DNA of 64,000 nucleotides, from the NCBI GenBank assembly GCA_028752905.1, contig JAQNBH010000007.1, forward strand, positions 42,988,872-43,052,871, given 5' to 3'. Both the position numbers and the translations under genes were made by a program. This DNA is from Cladorhizidae sp. MBARI D1340-BT2 (Eukaryota > Porifera > Demospongiae > Poecilosclerida > Cladorhizidae). Under the pieces are notes generated by a model, which was not told the DNA's origin, did not search any database, and saw nothing but the letters and a program-made list of their open reading frames with translations. Shown in pieces: positions 11,247 through 25,400 of the stretch. Each line of letters begins with the position of its first letter. The first letter of the stretch is position 1.

Positions 11247-11460
11247 TCAGAGTAGCTTCCCAGCAGCCAGGCCACAGTCTCGATTGAACCGCTCACACTT
11301 TGGTGCTAGGCCGATGTGCAATGCCTCCTTCACTAGCAGTTCCTTCTGTCTTCTGGCCTGGTCCAAGATGGTGGCTTTCTCCCACAAAATAGGAAGTCCA
11401 CTAACCCATGCATGCTCAGCAATTGCAGACTTCTCTTTTAGTTTATTACACTTTCTACAG
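11247..11460 (-). pseudogene. Penelope-like element, GIY-YIG endonuclease C-terminal fragment
   Basis: The minus-strand translation has the end of the endonuclease domain of Penelope-like polyproteins: a Cys pair (DTCRKC), SAIAEHAWVSG, then DQARRQKELLVKEALHI and ERFNRDCG before the stop at 11247. Upstream on the same strand the homology stops at about 11460, where a reverse-transcriptase fragment of the same superfamily begins on the opposite strand. The fragment is about 70 residues of a domain that is normally fused to the reverse transcriptase. Confidence 0.75.
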
Positions 11461-11681
11461 GTATCTTGATGTTCTGGAAGAGATACGTGGATGATATCTT
11501 CTGCATTGTGAAGAAGGGAAGTGAGCAGGAGTTGTTGGACCATCTGAACAACATCAGGCCATCCATAAAGTTTACCATGGAGCTTGAAGTGGCTGGATCG
11601 TTGCCCTTTTCTGGACTGCCACAAGCACAGGAAGAAGATGGACGAAGAAAACCCACGCGCGTGCACTGGCACATGGTGTAG
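11461..11681 (+). pseudogene. Penelope-like element, reverse transcriptase fragment
   Basis: The plus-strand frame contains FWKRYVDDIFCIVKKG, the catalytic YVDD block typical of Penelope-like reverse transcriptases, followed by LLDHLNNIRPSIKFTMELE, the next conserved block. Homology breaks near 11625, where a lost frame would be expected to continue. It joins tail to tail with the minus-strand endonuclease fragment at about 11460, so the pair is an inverted rearrangement and not one gene. Confidence 0.8.
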
Positions 11682-11789
11682 CTCAGGTATATAACAGGCT
11701 CACCGATCATTAATTCCTATCAAGACCACAGCGGCGTCGGGTGAAGTTGATTATTGAGAAGGTGATTTTATATTATTATTAAAAGTACA

Positions 11790-12400
11790 CTACTGCCTAA
11801 AAGAAGGAAGCTGCTGGAACTAATACGTGAATGTATTTTGTACCTAATACGCAATGCAACCACCCCAATACGCTTGGCGACCGAGTCTTCCAGCTTTCAG
11901 CGAACTAAAGTAGCTAAACCTTACTAACAGGGAAGTCAACGTATACTACTGCAGGTAGGCATACTGTTGGCACCGTTGCATATTTAATTAAGGGGAGCTC
12001 GAGTACATAAAAATCAGCTATGGACATCAGCAATTTAAAATGTTGTGGATTGTACATCAACTGACCTGATCTGCAAGTTGCTAATCAATAATTATACCAT
12101 TATACCATCACCAGCTGCTTGGCTGAATTTTGTTGTTGTTGCTGTTGTTGTTTTGGAAGTGTATTATGTGAACGATCAATTTCTACCCCTGGCTAAGCTT
12201 TAGACTCATTCTTCTATATAGGCCATACCAATTTGATTACTTGTTTCTCAGATTCCTGGGCACAAATTTAGACCAGGCAAGGAACCAGGAAGGAAAAAAA
12301 GGAAAAAAATTTCAAGAAAAATGGTAGCTTCATGTATTGCATGGTACATACAATTAACAACATAATCATTCAAAAACTATATAGGTCCAAGCTGAAAAAT
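11790..12400. other. Intergenic, no gene seen
   Basis: No recognisable coding or repeat structure apart from a short TTG-rich stretch near 12130-12155. Confidence 0.55.
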
Positions 12401-13199
12401 GATTATTTAAAAAAAATCCATCTCATTACTGTTTTTTGGCCTCTTAACAACATTGGAAGGTTGTTTGCAGAAAGCATGTTTCCCCTCACTCTTGCTTATG
12501 GGCAACACTGTTGCATATGATTCACTAAGTTCACGGACTTCATCATCAACTAGTGTTTCAGCCCCCATTCCACAGTAGTAGCAGACATCAGGGAAACTCA
12601 CAAGTGTGGATTTGTAGTACTGCATTTCAACAGATGATTTGCAGGTAAGAGCCTCTCTAACTTGACTACAGTGAGTACTCAGCCAAGCGAATGAAGGGAG
12701 AGGCCATTGTGTTCTAACCAGCTTCAGATTTGGATCACGTGATTTTTTTCCTTCTTCCTGTCGGATCTGAGAAACAAGTAATTAAATTGCAGTGGCCATA
12801 TGACAAAAAAAGGCTGAGTGGATTAGCGATGCTCATTGTGGAAGCCATCATCATAGGAAATTTATGAAATGAAGGCCAGACAGAATACTTATGTTCTAAA
12901 TACTTAGTTTTTTTAATCAGCATTGTCTCATTTGCCACATCATTGGTCTCCCTTGCCACATCATTGGTCTCCCTTGCCACATCATTGGTCTCCCTTGCCA
13001 CAGCATTGCTCCTCGCAAAGTGACGTGTAATTGAATGGGAGGTTTGCGTAAAATAAAAAATTGATTTGAGCTTTTGTCGTGGTACTTGATTCCGATCAAA
13101 ACTGGGTCTAGGCCCTCGAGCTATGGGAAGTGATATATCTGCAAGCACATAAGCAAGCAGCTTCCCTTCAAGGGCTTTTACCTGTAAACATCTCATCAT
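12401..13199 (-). pseudogene. Unrecognised coding remnant with Cys/His motif and 21-bp repeat
   Basis: Two adjacent minus-strand frames look coding. The upstream part (13199 down to about 12735) includes KALEGKLLAYVLADISLPIA and then four tandem copies of a 21-bp unit (ATCATTGGTCTCCCTTGCCAC on plus, about 12930-13005) that encode VARETND. The downstream part (12625-12407) has a CYYCG motif, a run of acidic residues, YATVLPI and SEGKHAFC. This resembles a zinc-binding tail seen in transposon-derived proteins of invertebrates, but I do not recognise the family. Frames are not continuous between the two parts. It lies just upstream of, and opposite to, the first hydroxylase exon. Confidence 0.35.
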
Positions 13200-13280
13200 T
13201 TAGCAATTCCCCCCCCCACCCCTCCCCCCCTCCACACACACACACACAATCCAGGAACTGTCAGCACTCTTCCAGCCAAC

Positions 13281-13489
13281 ATGGTGTCGTTGGCAGTACA
13301 CACCCAGGTGGACCACAACCCTTTAGAAGGTGCCACTTGGTTTCCACAGCATATTTCTGAAGTGCGTAAATGCTGCACGACGCTGTCCAAATTTGGAGCG
13401 GATTTGACGGAGGATCACCCGGGTTACGGTGACAATGATTATGTGGAGAGGAGGAAAGAGATAGCTAAGATTGCTACGAGTTACAACTA
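13281..13489 (+). CDS. PAH-like: PAH-like exon 1 (of those in the window)
   Basis: Encodes the start of the catalytic domain: [11 protein letters not shown], then [20 protein letters not shown]. The donor GTAAGT begins at 13490 and splits a Tyr codon. The ATG at 13281 is a possible start. A CAG acceptor ending at 13275 would instead join an upstream exon, which I could not find. Confidence 0.85.
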
Positions 13490-16400
13490 GTAAGTTAGAG
13501 CGTGCATTAACTGTGAGTATGTAATGCAATGTAACTATGTCTCAATCACATTATTGTTAGTACAGTGCAACCTCGCTAATAATAATAAACCTGTATCTAG
13601 GGATGTTCCGATTGGTGAACTTTGGATCAATCAAACTGTAAAATATGTACGGTTGTAAAAATTTATATAGCACTGCATTTTCACATGTATAACTAGTCGA
13701 ATTACAAAAAATTGAACAGAGAAATATTTTGTTAGCTTCTTTTGAGTAGTAATGGTGGTGAGTCAGTCCTTGTGTGCTTACAGTTCCCAATACTGTATAC
13801 TAGGCTGCCAACAACTCAGATTTTATACAAATATTTGTATTTTTCTAACCTTGTACAGTACTTTGGATGTATTTTAATAATCTTTGTATTTATGTACTTA
13901 CTACTATTTAGTATTATCACACTATGACTCTATTGCAACTCGGGACCTGCTTTGGGGGTTCAAAGTTCATGGTGGTTTAAAGTTCAAAATAATTATTGTT
14001 AGCTCTGTAGAACTTTTAACCCTGGGGAAGGTGATGGCAGAGCACATTGTCAGTGATCAGCAGGGACCTCAGGAGACAAGTATTGTGAGTAGTGCTAGTA
14101 GAAGTTCTAACCAGTCAGTGTCACTGTCAGAGTATAGCACCAGCATCATTGTTGAACAAAAAGGCAGTTCTACTAATGAAAATGTTGATACAGATACTGA
14201 TCGGCATAGCTTCTCATCTAAGATTAAGAAGCCAAGGTATGTTTGTGCATTCAAGCCAGACTATTCTAATAAGTTCAAGTGGGCTAAGCTATCAAAAAAG
14301 GGTTCATGTTGCATTCTGCAAATTATGTAATCGTGATATTGGCATTACATATGGCGGCATTAGAGACCTGAGAAAACATGAACAGACTGCTGTGCATATT
14401 TCAGCAAGTAAAAGTGTGGAATCTGCAAGCTCTCTTACCTCATACATTCGAAACAGAGATGTACCAAAGCGAGAAGAAGCTGTCATAGCAGCAGAGGTTA
14501 AATTTGCTTTCTTTCTAGCAGAGCATCACCTTCCATTTTTGGTAGCTGATCACTGCTCAAAATTGTTTCCTGCCCTCTTTCCAGATTCTACAATTGCAAA
14601 ATCTATAAAATGTGGCCGGACTAAAGCCACGGCTATTGTGAAAGTAGTAGCTGAAGAAGTAGTTTCTGATTTACTTACCCGTCTTGATGAATCTAAGTTT
14701 TTCAGCTTACATACAGATGAAACTACTGACATTACCGTTAACCAACAATGCGGTATTATGATCCGGTTCTTTGACAATACCACTGGAAAGGTTTGTTGCT
14801 TTTTCCTAAAGTTGGAGTCAGTGCAGAAGGCTGCTGCAGCAAGTTTATTCCAGGTCCTAGACTCTAATTTCAGTGCCAATGGACCTATAAAATATGCTAA
14901 TCTAGTGGGACTGGGCTCTGATGGCGCTAATGTCATGCTGGGAAAAAGAGATTCTGTTATGACTAAATTAAAAACTAATCAGCCCTCTTTGATGGCCTTT
15001 CACTGTAATTGCCACATAGCAGCCTTAATTGCTAATCATGCATGCAGTGTCTTGCCCGATATTCTTGATGATATTACAGTTCAAATTTGGTATTTCTTCC
15101 ATAAAAGCCCAAAACGTCAACGCACCTTTGAAAATTCTCAAGTTTTCACCAATACCAAGCCGCACAAGTTGCTTAAAACAGCACAAACGAGGTGGCTAAG
15201 CTTGGAAGTCTGTGTAAATAGACTACTAGAACAGTTTGATGCTCTTCTTTCTTATTTCAGAAGTACAGAAGAGAAGCAAGCTGTTGTTCTCAGAATAAAA
15301 ACTGGTCTTGAGAATCCACTTTGTAAATTATATTTAATGTTTCTGAGTGATTCATTGCCCGTTATTAACACCTTTAACAAAACGATGCAATTGCAATCAC
15401 CTACAATACATTTCCTTCACCAAGAGGTCCAGTTATTTTAAAAAAAGATTTTGCTACGCTTTTTTCCACCCTCTTCTGTGCAAAATGCTAATATTTCAGC
15501 TCTTAATCTAGATGATGAGGACCAGTTTCTTCCCCTAGAAGAAGTATTTGTGGGTCAAAAAGCAGTAAGCTTTCTCTCTGGTGAGAATGATCTCTTGTCG
15601 AATGAAGTCAGAAAGTTCAGGGGGACATGCAGAAATTTTTGGGTGGCTGCAGCTAAGTATGCTATTAAAAAACTGCCGATTGATAATGACTTTTTGAAAA
15701 ACTTGGATTTCTCTTCACAACCAAGAGTATGGATATGCTAGACAGGTACTGTTTATTGCATCATGCCTTAAACAAGTCATCAAAGAAGACGAAAAAGGTC
15801 AGCTTAATGAAGAATTTATTGACTACTGCACTGCTGAGCTCCCTCCGGAAATTGTTGCTACAAAGGGGACAGTGATTGCTACTGGCATCAAGTTGGGCAA
15901 GTCAAAGATGTTTCTGGAGAATTTCGTTATCAGCTCCTCAGTAGGTTAGCTAAAGCAGTGATAATAATTCCCCATGGCAATGCAGATTTGGAGAGGACAT
16001 TTAGTGTCATATTGGGCTGAATAAAACCAAGGTACGAAATAGTTTGAGTGTGGATACTTTATCTGCATTGCTTCGATTGCAAGTGAACACAAAGGAACCT
16101 TGTTTCGACTTCAAACCAACAGCAAGAATGCTTCAAAGATGCAAGAATGCTATTTCTGAACTCAGTTAACTTATTACTCTAACATTCCTAAATATCAGTA
16201 TTGTATTTGTATTTTTTAATAATACTTTGGATACATTTGGAGTTTTAACTGGTATAAAATTCGTAGTTGAATAACATGTATTAGTATTTATGAGACAAGG
16301 GAGTTGGTAGCCCTGTGTATATAGGCTGGGTTTTAAACAGTGAACATTGTGTTGTAAATTCAAGCACATAGAAACCAGGTGCTTGGGTTGGTAATGTGTG

Positions 16401-19400
16401 TACCAACCTATTTAGAACCTCTTGGAATCTGCAAACCTAACATATATTAATGAGCTACTAGCTAATCTCCATTCAGAAGCAGGTTGCAGATATCACTTGT
16501 CTCTGTCACATGACATTATCTGTTCCAGTGTGAGAGTCACACCTTGTCGGACATGCTCTTAACAAAATCCAGTTCTCTCTCATGCTGTGTGTGTGTGTGT
16601 GTGTGTGTGTATCATGTGTGCGTGTGTATGCATGTGTGTGTGTGCATGTGTGTGTGTGTGCATACGTGTGTTCATGCATACATGCGCGTGTGTATTTTAT
16701 TAGCTGGTATATAATCAATGATGTTACACTGATCTTACATGACACTGATTTGTGTGACTCCAACTCCTAGCGTCCATTGCTCACATAGGTGTGTCCCATT
16801 CTCTGCCCCCCCCACCCCCCCAGTACCTGATAATAGTTTTGTTGTTATTCTAGTGGTGAGGAGATACCACGTGTGAAGTATACTGATACGGAGGTAAGGA
16901 CATGGTGAGTATACTAAACAGATCAGTGTGGTGAGCTGGACACTAGTGCTTGCTGGTGGGATCACATGAGCTAGTGGAGGTGTGAGAGACTGGACACCAG
17001 TGCTTGCTGGTGGGATCACATGAGCCAGTGGAAGTGTGAGAGACTGGACACCAGTGCTTGGGATCACATGAGCTAGTGTAGGTGTGAGAGACTAGACACT
17101 AGTGCTTGCTGGTGGAATCACATGAGCTAGTGGAGGGGTGAGAGACTGGACACCAGTGCTTGCTGGTGGGATCACATGAGCTAGTGGAGGTGTGAGAGAC
17201 TGGACACTAGTGCTTGCTGGTGGGATCACATGAGCTAGGGGTAGCAGGCCATGGGTGGCAGGCCATGGGTGGCAGGCTGTGGTGCCCTGGATTCGGGCAT
17301 GCGTAGCAGCTGCCTTGTTCATCGTGACTCAGACTCTAGTATTCGATATGATGCTGACTCTGTTAAATAATTATTGTTTTTGTGTTCTGAATGAAAGATT
17401 CTATTTGCTAGTTCAGTGACACTAAAGTGGTGACCCCGACGTTTTTTGAACACGCAACCTTAATGCCTCTCGCCGTCGAGGATGTTCGGGCTATTGCCCA
17501 AGCCCTCCAGGGGCTTGAGAGCAAACCAGCTGTCAATGCTGTGGCACTCAAGCTGCTCACGTTCTGGGTGGCTCGCCCGGCTGTGTGGTTCTCGCAGGTT
17601 GAAGCCCAGTTCGCCACTCGTCAACCCCCGATAGTGACCAACCTCACCAAGTACAACTACATTGTGGCAGCCCTCGACAATGCCACAGCAGGTGAAGTTG
17701 GGGCCCTCATCCTATCTCCTCAAGCCAACGACCGTTACCTTGCCATCAAAACAGCACTCATCAAGGCCTTTGGCAAAACACAAGCCCAGAAAGACAATGA
17801 GCTCCTCTCCCTCTCAGGCCTTGGTGACAGAAAGCCCTCTGGCCTCCTTTGACACATCCGTTCTCTCAATGCTGACCCGGAGACTCTACTGCGTGCTCTG
17901 TTCTTGGCCCAGCTCCCCATTGAAGTCCGACAGGTCCTCGCTGGTTCCTCCAATACAGACCTTGATGACCGATGCTGACCGCATCATGGAGGCTTCCCGG
18001 ACTACTTTGGGCCTCTCTGGAGTCTCTGGCCTCAAGAAAGCCAAGCATCCTACCTCTGGATCATCCACGATTGCGGCACTGTGCTTTTACCACACAAAGT
18101 TTGGTGAGGCAGCTCGAAAGTGTAATCGCAAGGGCTGTTCACTCAGCCATCTGATTCCTTCCACTACAGCCTCGGGAAACGACCAGGCTGACCGCTAAAA
18201 ACCTCCGAGGTCGGCCACAGGGAGAAAAATACCATGACAGTTTGGGACCGCCGCTCAGACCACACCTACCTAGTCGACTGCGGTGCCAATTTCTCTGTTT
18301 TCCCAGCCTCAACTGCCGATAAGAAGTTCCTCTCTCCAAGCGACCCACTTGTGGCCGCTAATGGCTCCTTCATTAGAACGTGGGGAAAAAGGAACATTTC
18401 TCTCCTCTTGGGACACGGTCGTTCCTTTGCACAGGAGTTCCACAGTGCCTACGTTACCGAACCCATTCTTGGAGCAGACTTTTTCATTGCCAATGACCTC
18501 GCCATTGATATGGCCAGACGCCGACTCATTGACATGGCCAATTTTACAGCGATCCCTACCAAGATCGCCTGCCAACAACTGTCTGTCTCCGGATCCATGC
18601 ATCCTCGGTCAATGCCTTTGACCGCATCATTAATGATTTCCCAGAGCTCCTCATCCCCCGCTTCAAGTCCACAGATGGGAACAAGCACAGGGTGGAGCAT
18701 CACATCATTACAAATGGACCCCCGCGTGCCCGACGCCTCGATGCGGACAAGCTCAAGTCTGAGTTCACCAAGATGGAGCAGCTTGGCATCATTCGTTGCT
18801 CAAGCTCACCTTGGGCCTCTCCATTATACATAGATCCAAAGCCTGGTGGAGGTTGGCGGCCCTGTGGTGAAATCCGTCGCCTCAATGATGCTACAGTGGA
18901 CGACCGCTACCCCCTTCCTCACATCCAGGACTTCAATGCCAGTCTGGCCGGCATGACAATATTTTCGAAAGTTAACCTCGTTCGAGGATACCACCAGATC
19001 CCAATGGAACCTGGAGATGTCCCTAAGACGGCGATCATCACACCTTTCGGCCTATGGGAGTTCCTGCGAATGCCATTTGGCCTCAAGAATGCTGCTCAGG
19101 CCTCCCAGAGGTTGATGGATGGCATCCTTTGTGGTATCCCATCTGTTTTCGTATACCTCGACGATATCCTAGTAGCCAGTGCCAACTTCGCGGACCATGC
19201 CAACTGCCTGCGCCAGGTCTTCCAACTCCTCTCCTCCAATGGCTTGGTAGTCAACAGGGCTAAGAGCGTTTTGGGGCATCGGAGCTTACCTATCTCGGCC
19301 ACTGTGTCAATGCCACCGGTATCTCACCACTGCCTTCAAGGGTTGATGCCGTGCGTGAGTTCCCTGTCCCGGACTCTAAAGCCAGCCTCCAGTGTTTCCT

Positions 19401-22400
19401 CGGTATGATTAATTTCTACCATCGCTTCATGCCGCAACTGGCTAAGAAGCTCTACCCCCTGCATGAGGCAACAAAAGAAAATGGGCAAAATATCACTTGG
19501 ACTCCCGAATACCAAATACCAGCTCGCATTTGAATCTGCCAAGTCTACCCTTGCTTTCACCACGCTTCTTCATCATCCCCACCCCACAGCTCCAACCAGC
19601 ATTACTGTCGATGCTTCTGATAGGGCTGTGGGTGGCCGGCTGGAGCAGTTTCAGGCTGGGAGCTGGATTCCAATCGCCTTTTTCTCTCGCAAGCTATCCA
19701 ACACAGAAATAAAATATAGTGCCTTTGATCGTGAACTTCTAGCCATCTACCTTGCCATCAAGCACTTCCGTCACTTTGTTGAAGGGTGGGCCTTCACGAT
19801 CTACACAGATCATAAGCCATTGACATTCGCCTTTGCTAGTGCTGCTGATAGGTCACTGAGACAAACGCGCCATCTCTCCTTTATAGTTGAGTTCTCCACA
19901 GATGTGCGTCACATCACGGGCAAGGAAAATGTTGTCGCTGACACTCTGTTCCATGCCGGTCTCTCTGCCATAGCCCTACCTACGATCGACTACCGTCGCC
20001 TTGCCACTGATCAAGTGAATTCCAAGGAGATCGCTGCCTACAGGACTTCCATCACCAGTTTCAAATTTGCTGAATGTCCCTTTCGGGGATTTCACAGTCC
20101 TCTATGACGTCTCCCCAGGAAAAGACAGACCAGTAATCCCACCTGAGTGGACTAGGCGCATTTTTGAAGCCATTCACGGACTATCTCATCCTGGATGCGA
20201 GCCAACACAACGAGCTGTCTCCTCTCGCTTCGTCTGGCATGGCCTAAAGCGTGACGTCCGCCGCTGGTGCCGGGAGTGTCATGCCTGTCAGTCCTCGAAG
20301 ATTCAGTGCCACACACATGCTCCTCTTGTCAAGAGAGACCCTCCTGACAGACGCTTCGGCAGCATCCATGTTGATATCGTTGGCCCCCTTCCAACCTCAG
20401 AGAACAAGACATATCTCTTCACAATCATTGACCGGTTTACCCGCTGGCCCGAAGTCATACCAATGGAGGATTCTACCACAGAGTCGTGTGCTAAAGCCCT
20501 CATCCGCCATTGGATTGCACGGTTTAGTGTCCCTGAGAATCTCACCTCGGACCGTGGACCGCAGTTTACTTCCCACCTCTGGGTGGCTCTTAACAAGCTG
20601 CTCGGAATCTCTGCATCCACCACCACACCTTAACACCCTCAGGCCAACGGGATGGTGGAGCGCCTTCATCGGCAACTCAAGGCATCGCTGAAGGCCCACC
20701 TCTCTGGACCGAACTGGATGGACGAGCTTCCCCTAGTTCTCCTTGGCATCAGAACAGCTTGGAAGGAAGACGTTGGGTGTTCTTCAGCCGACCTTGTCTA
20801 TGGTATGGGGTTGCATGTACCTGGAGAATTTTTCCCTTCTGAGGCTGGACCGCTGAGCTTTTCCACTCCAATGAGTTCCTCCGCAATCTTCAGGACACGA
20901 TGCGTTCTGCCCTGCCCCCACCTCCCAAATTCCATGGTGAATGCCCGACCTACATACTAGCTGCAACAGGATTCGTCTATGTCCGTCAGGATGCCCATCG
21001 TGGTCCATTGCAACATCCCTACAATGGCCCTTTCAAGATCCTCGAGACAGCTGGGAAGCACTTCATCCTTGATGTTGTGGCAGTCATGTTATTACGTACG
21101 CTGTTTATATAACTGTCAGATGTAAACATCATTTACTTACCCGTTATTGTATCACGTGACTGTTTTACTGAAGCTTTACCTATTCTGATCATTTTGAATA
21201 AAGTTATAGTTGAAGTTTAGTTGTCTCTCTCGCTCTCGTTACATTTGAGACCTCGCTCGCTATATTGGTGACCCCGACGATACTTCGACATCAGACGTCT
21301 CTCTCAATGTTTTTTAGAACGTCTCTTTGAGCATGGCTGTTTCTGCTGTTTCTCTCAAACCCCCCCCCCCTTTTGGTCGGCGAACCCTGAACTTTGGTTC
21401 CTCCAAGTCGAGGCTCAATTCTCGTCGAGAAATATCATGCAGCAACTCACCAAATACCAGTATGTTGTGGCTGGACTCCCTTCCGACATTGCCGAAAAAG
21501 TCTTTGATTGCATCCAGACGGTCCCTGAAGTAACGCCCTATGATGAGCTCAAGAGCAAGCTGGTGCTCCGCACCTCTCTCACAGAGTCGGAGAGGCTCCA
21601 GAAGTTGTGGGAATTTCAACCATTGGGTGACCTCAGGCCGTCTGATTTGATGCGAAGGATTGAACAGTTGGCCAAACGTGACATTAGCCAGGATCCCATG
21701 ATGCGGGAACTGTTTCTTCGCCGCTTGCCACTACAGGTGCGTCTCAGTCTTGCAGCGTATGATACCCTCAGTCTGTCCGCATTGGCAGAAAAAGCTGACA
21801 CTCTGTGTTCCGTTATGAAATAAGATGTTGCTCTTCTCACAATGAGCCAATCACAGCAACCCACATTTCGACCTTCCTCGGACGTACCTCCAGCGGTTCC
21901 CCCACAGGTCTGGGAAGCATCTCTTCGCGCCAATGTTACTGAACTGAAAAAGAGCTCCCGTATTGCCCCAGTTTCAACTGCAACACCCAACATTCTTGCC
22001 TTGTGCTGGTATCATGCTAAGTACGGTGATCAGGCAAAAAAAATTCTGGGCACCTTGTCAATATTCGGGAAACCCTCTCCCCGGGCACTGATGGTGACCA
22101 GTGCTCCGGGGAATAGCAGTCACTTACTTTTTATCGCCGATCGCACCTCAGGCCGCCGTTATCTCATTGATTCAGGTGCACAAGTTTGTGTGATGCCAGC
22201 CTCTCGGTATATGAGAGGCAATCGAGCACAGTTGGATGACCTCTCACAGCAGCCAACAGGACTCCCATTGCCATGTTTGGATCCCGCTCGATCACACTGG
22301 ATTTGGGATTTCATACAAAGTTCAAATGGGCATTTATCCTGGCTGATGTCCGTTACTCAATCTTCGGTGCTGACTTTTTCCGCCACTATGGGCTTCTAAT

Positions 22401-25400
22401 CGACATGAAACACAATTGCCTCATTGACAGTCAGACCTTTAGCAGCGTTTCTGCTCTTGTTTCTGGCCTTGCCGCATTCAGCCTCAACTTCCTTCAACCG
22501 TCATCCCAATACTCGACCATCCTCAATGAGTTTCCGTCCATTTCTGCCCCAGAATTCTCAACCGCTGAGCCAGCGCATGGTGTCAAACATCATATTGAGA
22601 CCAAAGGTCCACCGGTTTTTGCAAGGGCGCGTCCACTGGCACCTGACAAGTTCATCACTTCTAAGAAAGAATTCGATCACATGCTCAAGCTGGGCATTAT
22701 TCGACCTTCATCCAGCACTTGGTCCTCACCTCTCCACATGGGCCCCAAGAAGTCTGGAGATTGGCGCCCATGTGGGGACTACCGGGCGCTCAATAAGGCT
22801 ACCATCCCTGATCGTTACCCCATTCCACACATCCAGGATTTGGAGCACACCTTCGTGGTAAGTCAATATTTTCGAAACTCGATCTTGTGAGCTTGCATAC
22901 CACCAGATTCCCATGTGTTATAGTGACATCCAAAAAACAGCAATCATCACTCCTTTTGGTTTGTTTGAATACATGCGTAAGCCATACGGTCTCAGTAATG
23001 CAGCTCAAACCTTCCAACGTTTTATGGATGATGTCTGCCGAGGTTTACCTTTTGTGTATGTATATCTAGATGATCTTCTAATCGCCCAGAAGAACATATC
23101 TCTCATCTGCGAACTGTTCTAGCTCGACTCGCCAAGCATGGACTCATCATCCATCCTGAGAAGTGTGAGCTTGGATGTAGTGTTCTTCAGTTCCTTGTCG
23201 ATGCTCTCGGCATTCGACCCTTGCCCAATCGGGTCCAAGCTATCACAGATTTTCCGGCACCAACTGACCACACCCAGTTACGTGAGTTCTTGGGTTTAAT
23301 GAACTACTATCACCGGTTTGTCCCTAATTGTGCAACACTGCTGCACCCTCTGCATGAGCTACTCAGAGGGAATCCGAAGTCATTCGTGTGGACTGAACAA
23401 TGCACGGTAGCTTTCAAACAATGTAAGCAGGTTTTGGCGTCTACAGGCCTTCTCGCTCACCCATCCTGCGAGGCACCCATGAATGTTACTGTTGACGCCT
23501 CCAATCTGGCAGTTGGAGGGGTACTGGAACACTTCTTAGAGGGAGTTTGGAAACCGATATCTTTCTTCTCCCGCAAGCTAAGACCACCTGAAACACGATA
23601 TTCTGCTTTCGACAGAGAACTTTTGGCTATCTACCTGTCCATTCGTCATTTTCACCATTTCGTAGAGGGCCGGTCCTTTCATATTTATACTGACCACAAG
23701 CCCCTTACCTTTGCCATTGCCAGCAAGTCTGACAAATGGTCGCCACGGCAGATTCGACACATTTCATACATCTCAGAATTCACGACAGACCTACGTCATG
23801 TCCAAGGGAAGAGCAATGTGGTGGCTGACGCACTCTCACGCATAGAATTGGAAGAGATTGAAACCATAACACTTCCAGTCACTCCTTTCCCTGGGTCTAT
23901 GCAAACTCTCCATACGACTGCGACCACGACGATAGATTTTGACGCCATGGTAATCGAGCAACAGGCGGACGAAGAAACTCAATCTCTTAGGACGGCTGCA
24001 ATTTCACTCCAGCTTCAAGATGTTCCACTCGAAGGTTCTAGCCGCCTGCTGCTTTGTGACGTGTCCATGGGGGCCCCTCGGCCAATCGTACCTAGATCTT
24101 TTCGCCGGTTACTTTTTGACTCACTCCACAGTCTTTCTCACCCAGGGATAAAGGCTACAAACTGTTTGATAGCCAGCCGATTTGTTTGGCATGGTCTACA
24201 CCGAGATGTGACGCATTGGGCCAAAACCTGTATCCCTTGTCAGCAGTCAAAGATTCACCGCCACACGGTCAGTCCACTTCAACAGTTCGATGTTCCTGAT
24301 TCTCGGTTCGAGCATATACATGTTGACATTGTGGGCCCACTTCCACCGTCATGGGGCTCTATGTATTTGTTCACAATGATGGACCGTTTCACCAGGTGGC
24401 CCAAAGCAATCCCCATGGCAGACATGACTGCTGAATCCTGTGCTCGTGCCCTTTTAAGTGGTTGGATTTCCCGTTTCGGAGCACCTGCTACAATCACGTC
24501 TGATTGTGGCCGCCAGTTTACCTCGGAACTGTGGTCTACGGTTCTCTCATTGCTCGGAATCGCTCAAACACACACCACTGCTTATAACCCACAAGCCAAC
24601 GGTCTCGTTGAGAGAATGCATCGGCAACTCAAGGTTTCACTTAGGGCTCGCCTGACCTCGTCTTCTTGGATTGATGACCTACCAGTGGTGCTTTTAGGCC
24701 TTCGAGCCACCTTCAAAGACGATCTTGCCTGCTCCGCAGCCGATTTAGTCTATGGGAGCAAACCTGCGCCTGCCAGGGGAGTTTTTCGAACCTTCCTCAG
24801 CATATATCGATCCGGTTTCTTTTGCAGGGCAGCTTAGTGTTCAAATGTCCCGAGTGCAGCCGACCCCTACTTCAGCTCATGGTAGGGTTACCACAAATGT
24901 TCCAGAGCACCTCCAATCCAGTTCTCATGTTTTTGTTAGCCACGACAGTCATCGAACTCCTTTTCAACGGCCCTACGACGGTCCATTCCGGGTGCTCGCT
25001 CGTACTCCAAAGTATTTCGAAATCGAGTTGAAAGGAAGGGTTGACAAGATCTCCATCGATCGCCTCAAGCCGGCTTACCTAGTGGAAGGACCTCCTCCGT
25101 TACCTAGGGCACCAAGGTCGTCCAGACTTTCACCAGCAGCCCAGCCATTTCTGCCAGCACCTCAGGTTATCATTCCACCTATCGTTCCGACCCCTCCTTC
25201 ACTGCCGCCTCGGGTGTCTCCAACCACCCGTTGTGGTCATGCTGTGAACCTTCCTCTTCGTTTTCAGTAGATCTCCATTCAGTCACTGGAGGGGGAGTCT
25301 TGTGGCAGTCATGTTATTACGTATGCTGTTTATATAACTGTCAGATGTAAACGTCATTCACTTACCCGTTATTGTATCACGTGACTGTTTTACTGAAGCT

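Noticed and set aside
16506..16770. Cys-Val-rich and His-Thr-rich small proteins
   Set aside because: They derive from the (TG)n microsatellite.
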